Assembly (NCBI GenBank): GCA_008973525.1
Contig: WACJ01000180.1
Coordinates: 372,001-436,000, forward strand
Reading direction: 5' to 3'
DNA from: Stenopsyche tienmushanensis
Lineage: Eukaryota; Arthropoda; Insecta; Trichoptera; Stenopsychidae
Length of the DNA stretch: 64,000 nucleotides
Part shown: in pieces, positions 55,500 to 64,000 of the stretch
Position numbering within the stretch: the stretch's first letter is position 1
Layout: every line of letters starts with the position of its first letter
Translations under genes and position numbers: made by a program
The notes under the pieces: generated by a model
Database searches by the model: none
What the model was told of the DNA's origin: nothing
Seen by the model: the letters and a program-made list of their open reading frames with translations, nothing else

Positions 55500-56340
55500 T
55501 CCGACATGCGTTGCAATGCCACACTTAAAGATATACAGTGTATGTATTTTAATTCAGTTTATTGGAATGAATTTATATATCTTTAATTACACTGAAAAAC
55601 GGATATACGATTGCGCTTAGTTGAGAGGTACATTAAGATTTCAAATATATATCTTTCCGATATTTCGAGTCTCCTGTCGGACTCATGGACGCAAAATAGC
55701 CGCCCGAATAATCCACCTAGTGCTGCCAATATGCGATGTTGGGCGATGCATTTCCATCGCTTCTCTCGCAATTCTGATGTTGAAATTTTCGACGGTTGCT
55801 ATGATTTTTGTACCATCAAAATTGATGTGATGATCGTTCTTCATAACAAGGAAATGGTTTTATTTAGATGCAGGAGAGGTGGTCTGCGTTGGTCATCGGC
55901 CGCCACCTCTCACTCTCAACCTCTCGGTTAGGCTCCGCCTGAGATATCAGTGGGCCATCTCGGTTTACTGGACGTCTCTCACGGGATACGGGCTAATTGG
56001 GGATTCGTTGGTTAGGTTTGGGCTTTCAACAACCTCGGAGTGTCCATGCGGAGATCCATTCATGGACGCAGATCATGTTCTGTGGACATATTTTGGCATG
56101 GAGTTCGATCGCAAGGCGTTCTTTCGTTGTGTCAGTGGTCCGAAATTCGGACCGGTTGGACACGGAAACCTTGTGGCCACTCCCTCTAATTTTAGGCCAT
56201 TTAGGGCTTTTTGTAAAAGTTTAGGGGGAAAAAGCATCCCCGGGGCTTTCTACGATCTCCATCTGGTCGTAGAGGCCCTTCTTTGCGACCGGTAACAAAT
56301 TGTGGGCTTGCACCCTTTTTTTCGAGGCCGCAAGAGAGAC
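55500..56340 (+). mobile_element. Non-LTR retrotransposon 3' fragment between the divergent GSTs
   Basis: The plus frame 55879-56295 contains LRLRYQWAISVYWTSLTGYG, then LVRFGLSTTSECPCGD and DADHVLWTYF. This is the LTGHG...FG---S--C-CG...EHVL---C zinc-knuckle tail of R1-like non-LTR elements, with the last cysteine replaced. It is not the same family as the copies at 9460, 26268 and 37880. The upstream 55500-55878 is unrecognised; the 5' limit is a guess. Confidence 0.65.
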
Positions 56341-57581
56341 TCAAAACTCTTCCCTACCTTATACAACATATATTTTTATAATTATTTTCATATATTTAAT
56401 TTTTAAACAGTTTTCATCTATATATTTATCCTAGACTAAGAATCTCAAAGTAAAATTAGAATATTTAGCTAGCTAGAGAAAGAGCGTCTCTGGAAGCATA
56501 TATGGATTTTTAATTTAAGAGTCTTTGTGGTTCACTTTTCGAGCGGGCTAGCAAGCTCCCGAATAGTCCCGAATCAATCACACAGCTCGGGTCAGAGGAG
56601 CTTATGCCGTACTAATGAAGTTCTTTTAGATTCACAATACTTTTCCGTATGATGCGTACAGTCTGGTAATAAATGATTTGGGCGTGTGCAACCCACATAC
56701 AGCTATCCATGTGAGAAGCATGCACGCATACCCTGTGTGTTTCTGTTATTTGTTGATGCTCGCACCGGAAACTGCACATGTTTCAATTCGAATAGCATAC
56801 CAGTCGGAATCATTGGGACACAACCTCAAATTCAAACTGTAGATCCGATGATATTATTCATCATTTTTTTTCACTAAAAATCTGGTACCGTTGCTACATG
56901 TCGTTGAGGATTTTTTTCGGAGAAGAATTATAGACAAGCCAATTTTCAATGTTAAAATACCCAATTCAAATATATTTTTATACGTGTCATTTGATCAATG
57001 CCATTACATACAAATCATGTCAAAGAGTAACTTTTTGAATTTTATCACACTGATACACGTAGCACATGTTGGAAACCACTGTTTTGTTTAAATATATCGA
57101 TGCAGTAAGCTCTTTTGAAGGCACTACTAAAATTTAGTTTCAATTAATTAGCTGGTTTAAGAATTATATCAATTTTACGAAAGAAGTAGAGTTTCGTGAA
57201 TTTCTTACGAAATCTCCCGTACTTTAGGCGAAGCTTAGCGAGATGAGAGATTTTTCAAAATTGATAAGCTTATCATATATTATGCAAGAGTTGCTGAAAA
57301 ATGTGAATGCAGCGCATTTAGTGTGTGCGGGCGATGGCAGATCTTACAGCTGTTGACCCATTCGCTTCAAAATAGTACTCTTGCCACTAAGATTAATTAA
57401 AATATTATCAAATTATTCGGAAATTTAGAGCATTTATAATTTTTGTACGTATATGATAAAATTTAAACACTGCTTTTAAAGTAGACGGTAAACATCCGAT
57501 GGAAAATTTTAACGTCAAAGCAGCTTTTATCAAATGTTTTAACATCATCATGATCGTACATAAGTGTGATTATCAAACACA
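56341..57581. other. Non-coding stretch between the GST promoters
   Basis: No gene recognised. Together with the retrotransposon fragment it makes up the 2.2 kb separating the two divergent GST promoters. Short frames at 56686-56877 and 56891-57091 lack motifs. Confidence 0.4.
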
Positions 57582-57665
57582 TATAAACGTGTACGATTTC
57601 CTATCTGCATCAGTTTTATGTGTTTGGTTTCACGTGAGACACGTTACGTTTATTTTCGCACTGAG
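57582..57665 (+). promoter_or_regulatory. GST-B core promoter and 5'UTR exon
   Basis: TATAAA at 57582-57587 and the initiator TCAGTT at 57610-57615 are 30 bases apart. The leader exon ends at 57665 (CTGAG-GTAAATC), and an 86-base intron ends with TGTTTTAG at 57750-57751, followed by 21 leader bases and the ATG. This is the best-supported promoter in the window because it is conserved with GST-A. Confidence 0.8.
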
Positions 57666-57772
57666 GTAAATCAAGTTTTCGTGCGATGCTTAAAATTCAT
57701 GCGATATATTTATTAGATAGAGATATTTTGAAGCAAATTTGTATGTTTTAGTGTCAATAGAGGCCGAATAAA

Positions 57773-58607
57773 ATGCCAAAATATACCTTTACATATTTCG
57801 ACGTGAAAGCGCTCGGTGAATCCGTTCGTCTGTTGCTCGCGTATGGAAATCAGGATTTCGAGGATGTACGCGTAAACGGTGAACAATGGCAAAAAATGAA
57901 AGAAAGTGAGATACACCACCCCCCCAAATTTTATAAATATGATTGAAATTATATTTGTATGTAATTTTTTGGATATTTTTCTTAGGCACGCCCGCTGGTC
58001 AACTGCCCATACTTAAAATAGACGACAAAGTCTATAATCAAAGTACCGCAATCTCCAGATTTTTAGGAAAGAAATATGGATTGGCCGGCAAAAATGATTT
58101 GGAATCATTAGAAATCGACATCGCCGTTGATACGCTTCAGGATTTGAGATCGAGTAATTTTTATTTCATCTTCGATCATGTTTGAAGAAGATTGGATATT
58201 AATTATGCTTCGATTTGCAGATGCTGCAGGTGCATTTTATGACCCTGATGAGACATCCAAGGAAAATAAGTATAAGGTCTTAGAAGCCACAACTTTTCCT
58301 GTATACATTAAGAGATTGGAAGCATTAGCTACCATCAATAATGGTCATCTTGCTTGCAAAAAAGTAATTATTTTTTCAAGAATTTTAAAGAAAATAATAT
58401 TGATTTCATGATATTTACATTGATCATGTAATGTTACAGTTGACATGGGCCGATTTTATGCTAACCGGAATGGGAGATTATTTGAACCGAATGTGCAGAC
58501 AAGACATATTTGCCAACAACCCTAATTTGAAATCCGTCGTCGACAATGTCAAATCGCTTTCATCCATCAAAGCATGGTATGCAAAAGCGCCAAAGTCCGA
58601 ATTCTAA
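57773..58607 (+). CDS. GstS: Sigma-class glutathione S-transferase (GST-B)
   Basis: Four coding exons, 57773-57905, 57986-58153, 58221-58363 and 58440-58607, phases 1, 1, 0, encode 203 residues. Landmarks: Tyr8 in [34 protein letters not shown] (Pro52), [11 protein letters not shown] (Gln63-Ser64), the interdomain [19 protein letters not shown], and the C-terminal [30 protein letters not shown]. One codon shorter than its neighbours in exon 1 (VNGEQWQK versus IDYEKEWPQ). It lies divergently to GST-A and in tandem with GST-C. Glutathione conjugation in the cytosol is the family role. A poly(A) signal is at 58658. Confidence 0.96.
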
Positions 58608-58657
58608 AGCAAATTTGCATATAATTGATTAATATATAATTTGTATTTAATTGGCCG

Positions 58658-58663
58658 AATAAA
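58658..58663 (+). terminator. Poly(A) signal of GST-B
   Basis: AATAAA, 50 bases past the stop; the same gccgaataaaa context closes the gene. Confidence 0.65.
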
Positions 58664-58927
58664 ACCATCGCAGAATATCTCATTTCATTTATTATCAGCG
58701 TCCTAATATTAAGATATTTTTATGAAATACTTGAATGCATGTTTTACAACAAGATATAGAATACAAATACATATGGCTTTTATGAACTGCAGGTATGTTT
58801 CGCATGATTTCATACTTGTTTGCCATCGATATTATTAAATAAATATTGTGATTAAGCTCACGATCGATAAGCAGTGTAAATACGTTCGCTGAGTTTAATA
58901 TCTGAGTTATAAGTAGCTTAAATATTA

Positions 58928-58935
58928 TATAAAAG
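58928..58935 (+). promoter_or_regulatory. TATA box, probable GST-C promoter
   Basis: TATAAAAG followed by GGCCGC, about 310 bases upstream of the GST-C start. A second TATAAAAG occurs at 58981-58988. A polypyrimidine-AG at 59210-59219 just before the start codon suggests a 5'UTR intron, as in GST-A and GST-B. Confidence 0.5.
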
Positions 58936-59224
58936 GCCGCAACGCCATCGCGATTACATAACGAATTGCTATCAATCACTTATAAAAGTGTCCATTATAG
59001 CAAATGTATCACTTTATTGTGATTCGTCCCCGAATGAGAAGCGTTAAGGGATTATAAATTAAGGTAGCTATTTATAAATCGTTATTTGTGCAAGGCTTTA
59101 TGGGCTTTTAAAAAAAAAAGTGGCAATGAGATAAGAGCTGAGCGAAAGCAAATTCTTAAAAATTGCACAAAACTAGTGTATATATTTTTAAAAATATAAT
59201 ATTAATTATTTATTTTCAGTATAA

Positions 59225-60073
<849 letters not shown>

Positions 60074-60116
60074 ATAGCTTCAACAAACATCATATATAAT
60101 GTGTTAAAAATGACAG

Positions 60117-60122
60117 AATAAA
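60117..60122 (+). terminator. Poly(A) signal of GST-C
   Basis: AATAAA in the context gacagaataaatcc, 43 bases after the stop. Confidence 0.65.
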
Positions 60123-60888
60123 TCCTCCAATTGTTACACAAATACTGCCTTCATTTATTTGCATCACGGACCATATCGTTGCAAATTTGATACAAAACAT
60201 GCAAAATTCGCCATTGAATCCGATCTAGTCTTTGATTGAATTTTCGATGAACCTTCCGAGTTATCATAAATCGATCGTTATCTGCGTGTCAAAAATAGCA
60301 TTCGACTAGATTATGAAAACACGTCTTGAATCTTGACGAAGGTGTGTTAAGTATCAATGTCTACTAATAATCTAATCGATTATAAAATCGCGTAATGGCT
60401 CTCTGGACAGGAGTACATTTTATTTACACTCGAATCACATGATCGTTGTTGTTATGTGTCGAAGAAAGTAAATAAACGAGTATCTATGGACGTTGCGAAT
60501 ATAAATCACAAACATTCGCCATTAAACATAATTCGTATATTAACCCTTTCCGCTCGCGTGTCGACATTATGTCGTTTTTGGGTACATTTTTTAATATAAA
60601 ACGTAAGATAAAATAAACATTTTGATCTGGTTTTGCGAACAACCATAGCCATATATATATTAAATAAGCTCGTAAAATTTCAGACCAATTGGAGACTTGG
60701 TTTTTCAAAATTCTTTCCACACCACATGCAAAAATTTCGCTTCGAGAAAAACGCGTTTAAAGTTTTAAGTACCACAAAATTGTTGAAAAGGTGAATATAT
60801 TACTAATCAGCGATTCCAGCTTCATATAAAAATCTTCAGTCACCTCAGTTTCTTCTTTTTTGGATGATTTGGCGTATCTGTGAACTGT

Positions 60889-61347
60889 TCACAGCTTATT
60901 TAGAAGATTCGGAGCCTTGGCAATTGGCAAGGCGTTTACGTTCTTTGTTGCGCATCTCCATGAATCACAATGCAACTTTTTATCCATTATTTTTAAAATA
61001 GGTTTAAATGCTTCGTTAAAAATGCAGGCTGCAGTGTATATTGCGATTTCTAGTATTTTTTTACCATAAAAATATATTTTGGTATCAGAGACCATACGCA
61101 TTTGTTGAAACGAGCCAAGGCATCTTTCCAATAAATTATCAGACGATAATTCTTCATAAATGGCTTTTAAGATTTGCTGAACATCCTCTGTGAGAAAAGA
61201 AGGTTGCTTGTACAAATATAACGATATTGTAGTGGCATGTTTTCGCAATTCGCACCAAGAATCTGCGCCTTCCGGCCAGTGTGAATACTGAGTGACTTCG
61301 ATAGTAGAAACTTTGTAATAGTATGTGGTCCAAATATAATTTCTCAA
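60889..61347 (-). pseudogene. Mutator-like transposase-domain remnant, copy 2
   Basis: A 152-codon minus frame reads SWCELRKHATTISLYLYKQP, then IYEELSSDNLLERCLGS, KKILEIAIYTAACIFNEAF and DKKLHCDSWRCATKN. It aligns with the fragment at 22130-22640 (PIYKDLSRDELLQRCLGG; AAGIFN; AENTDEARVAK). The family pattern is that of arthropod Mutator-like transposase-domain proteins. The conserved TQN-NE motif after RCLGS is lost (QQMRMVSDT), and the N-terminal region is absent, so it is a fragment. Confidence 0.6.
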
Positions 61348-62298
61348 TTTTTTTATTGAACGAAGATATAGGCGGATAGCTAAGCTATAATGATTAGATT
61401 TTTTTAAAAATAATTTATTAGCAAGCTGTTCGGTTTTCGAAGCACTTCACACATAGTTCTTTCTTTTTTGGGCCTTACTTTCCACTCGCTTATTCGCCTT
61501 TTTTTAAATCTGTATTAACATTTTTTTTTAAATTCATTTGCTTCTTACTAGAACAAATATAAGAAAGGTCTCCAATAGGAACCTCTGGCCTACAAACAAA
61601 AGCAGCTACAGGTCTTAGAACCGCTGGGGTCCAATCTGGGTGGAGTGATTGTTTCGAGTGCATTACGCGAATTAGCTGTAAAACATTGAAATAATGCGAA
61701 TTTCTTCACCAAAATTATGGACGACATCCTTAGAGATATGCCCTTTCGAAAAATGAAATTAAAAAAAAACAAGAATTTTTTGACGCGATAAAGTGAGATG
61801 ACCCCTTAAATAAATTTAATGAATATTTACAAAAAATAGATTTTCATGCTATCCAATATTCGATCCAAAATAAACGGAAAATTATTTTCAAAGATGCTCA
61901 AAAGATGTTGTTTTGAAATCTAATCAATCTGTGGAAAAATATGGGGAGAATATTATTTAGTGGATGTTAATTTATTCAACGAGAGAGCACCCAACTGCGA
62001 GACTCTCCGATGGCGATGAGCCCCCTCTTCAAGCCTTGTGATTGATTTCAATATAAATTCAATTTCATTTTAATTACGGATTTAAATATACGCATAACAA
62101 TGTATTAAATAGATATATTTTTTTCTCAGTTGCATCATGATTTTCTTTAGATTTTTAGCGTGTAGCAAAATCCATATTTAATAATTGTAAAGTTGACGTT
62201 CTCCAAGCGTCGATTATACGAGTAGTTAGATTATGAATGAGATAACACATTTATTTTAGATAGAGAGTAATTAAAAGAAGATTAACTGATGATATTAA
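61348..62298. other. Non-coding stretch
   Basis: Nothing recognised. The 60-codon minus frame at 61590-61772 has no motif. Confidence 0.35.
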
Positions 62299-62530
62299 CA
62301 CATTCCGGTGGGGATATGCATATCATTCGCCATCTTGGCTGAAAGGCCTCGGCGAGAAGCGAAGGGGCTCCGCCTTCAGCACCGACGGGGCTCCGCAGCC
62401 CCGACGCGAACTCGCAGCAGATGCGACGGAAATTCGTATTTAATCTCCGCAGAAGGGGCGATTCTTTATCTCCGACCGCTCATTCGACGACACCTGAATG
62501 GAGGAATCCTCAAAAAGAGAAGGAAAAATT
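62299..62530 (+). repeat. GC-rich patch starting with a piggyBac-like end
   Basis: It begins TTAACACATTCCGGTGGGG, like the end of the MITE at 14784, and continues with a GC-rich block (gaaggggctccgccttcagc, ggggctccgcagccccg). A 74-codon frame (62308-62532) has no motif. Probably part of an element whose other end was not found. Confidence 0.4.
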
Positions 62531-62966
62531 AAAACTTGGAGATCTTTTGATATTAAAATTTATTTACCATTTTATGATACGGCGACGATAACGAGGTAGA
62601 GGCTTCCGGATGATGAGAACGTAGCGCGAAATTAACACATGGCGGCAAATTAGGTTTGCCGCCAACAATTAATACGACCATTCAGCAAGGCGCCCCAGAA
62701 AGAAGTCCGTTCGTCCTGCAACCCTTAGGATCGGTTGCAAGGTCCGAATAGCATTAAAAACGGCCCACTTTGACGACCAAAAAAAAAATTATTTTATTTA
62801 CTTTTGCATTATTATAATTATTCTAAAATAATCGCGAATTATTTCCACGCTACTAAAATGCCTTAAAACCATTGTTTCGAGTAATTTTTATTTCGATTTT
62901 TAGGACATTCCGGGAAAAATAACGGTTTTACTGGTTATCGGTTTTGTTCCTGTCCGAACTCCTGCT

Positions 62967-63605
62967 GGATCTGATTTTGGTAGCTAGGCAACCTGCTGCT
63001 AAAAATACACGCTCAGAATCCAGACTCGTTGGAGGTATCGTCATCAGATATTTAAATGCTAGTTCGATTGGTGACAATAACACCAGATAAAATTCCTTTC
63101 TGCTGAGACACGGACTAAAATTCGCAAAATTCCCGATTTCCCGACAAATTATTTATTTCCATCGCTGCAGATGAATACTTATATACTATCATACTTCGAT
63201 GTGATTCGTAATTATATTGCGGAGGAACATAAAAAATCTGAAGCCCGTATCTATTATATTTCATATCGATATCCTCATTATTAGAGTCGAGGTGTAGTAA
63301 ATACATCACCGGTAGGGAAAGGTTAATATAACAATTTTAAAACATATATGTATACATAGATTAGACAGTTACTGCTCTTAGTCGTCGTCTAAGCTCGCCA
63401 ATTAGTAGTTACGCCACTGTTTCCAAGCGTCGAGATTTCGGCGAGAATATCTCGATTTAGTAGCCTTCAACGTGCTGGTGAGGTGTACGATTTCTATTAG
63501 ATAAAAAAATCAATTCCGAATTTTTCGGGATTACGTTTAATAATCCCGGGATTCATAAGTACCTAAAACTGTCCGAGATCCCAGGATCCCGGGATTGGAT
63601 TCCCC
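62967..63605 (-). mobile_element. hAT transposon 3' fragment (dimerization domain), copy 2
   Basis: On the minus strand 63067-62968 reads LMTIPPTSLDSERVFLAAG with CLATKIRS after it, the hAT dimerization motif. Here the FSAAG serine has become leucine. The non-coding remainder parallels 2560-3204 base for base apart from about 10 percent of changes and small gaps. Confidence 0.8.
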
Positions 63606-63651
63606 AATGATAACCCAAATTAATCGATTTCAGGTGTATTTCCAGTGTATT

Positions 63652-63819
63652 TTTTATGTTTACGCGAAGAAATTAACAAATATTGTGAGCTATCGACTGT
63701 GTTTATTCATTTACATACAAGCTTCATACACGCTGCGGTGGTCCTGACAGATAAGTGGCGGACATACGAATATAGCATCTATGTTTATGATGATTTAAAA
63801 TTAGCTCACTACTCAAAGG
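63652..63819. repeat. Dispersed repeat A, copy 4 (longest)
   Basis: The most complete copy: tacgcgaagaaattaac, acaagcttcatacacgctgc, ggtcctgacagataagtggc, ggacatacgaatatagcatc, ttaaaattagctcactactc. Confidence 0.7.
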
Positions 63820-63967
63820 CTTAAATAAAAACTAAGTATAAATGATATAATCAAATTATCGTATGGGCTATGTGTGGAGGCATCTGTTACCAGATATTGA
63901 AATATTTATCGCATTAAATTCTTATGTTAGAAATTCTTATGTTCTTAAAGTCATGTGAGATATGATG

Positions 63968-64000
63968 GTAGTCCCGCGATTATGCTGTCGGACTAGTAAC
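63968..64000 (+). repeat. SINE head cut by the window end
   Basis: ggtagtcccgcgattatgct followed by gtcggactagtaac matches the tRNA-like head of the SINE at 50705 with several changes. Confidence 0.5.

Overview
The window comes from an insect nuclear genome. It is AT-rich, has small genes split by short GT-AG introns, has a TATA plus arthropod TCAGT initiator in front of a gene, and is crowded with transposons typical of arthropods (mariner, piggyBac, hAT, pogo-like, Jockey- and R1-clade retrotransposons, tRNA-derived SINEs). The order of insect cannot be fixed from the sequence. No bacterial, viral or CRISPR feature was seen.

Two host gene families are present. The first is a loose array of six small secreted Ly6/uPAR (three-finger, ten-cysteine) proteins with predicted GPI-anchor tails, at about 13.0 kb (minus strand) and 23.3, 29.2, 36.6, 40.3-43.8 and 51.2 kb (plus strand). 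They form two subfamilies that differ in protein motifs and in the phase of intron 2. Type 1 (13.0, 40.3, 51.2 kb) resembles Drosophila CG9336/CG9338. Type 2 (23.3, 29.2, 36.6 kb) ends its domain with a CQCFEDGCN motif. Such proteins act outside the cell or on its surface, for example as membrane-tethered modulators of receptors, channels or junctions. The second family is three sigma-class glutathione S-transferases at 54.4-60.1 kb, each with four coding exons at identical splice positions. The first two are head to head and share a promoter, a 5'UTR intron and coding exons, so they are a recent inverted duplication. The third follows in tandem.

Region by region: 1-12.9 kb is gene-free and holds hAT, pogo-like, mariner and R1-type remnants. 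13-23 kb has one Ly6 gene, then MITEs and hAT and Mutator-like fragments. 23-37.3 kb holds the three type 2 Ly6 genes separated by a four-level nested insertion (mariner, SINE, hAT, R1), an inverted duplication of a Ly6 promoter carrying a mariner, and a 2.6 kb Jockey element with a clear 12-bp target duplication. 37.6-39.2 kb is a Tc1/mariner-type element split by an R1-type element. 40-52 kb holds two type 1 Ly6 genes flanking two piggyBac elements in inverted orientation, one with an intact transposase frame. 54-60 kb is the GST cluster. 60-64 kb is again repeats.

The strongest items for follow-up are the intact piggyBac with an upstream coding exon, the Ly6 array with its duplicated promoter, and the GST head-to-head pair with conserved core promoters. 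No wholly new system could be established from sequence alone.
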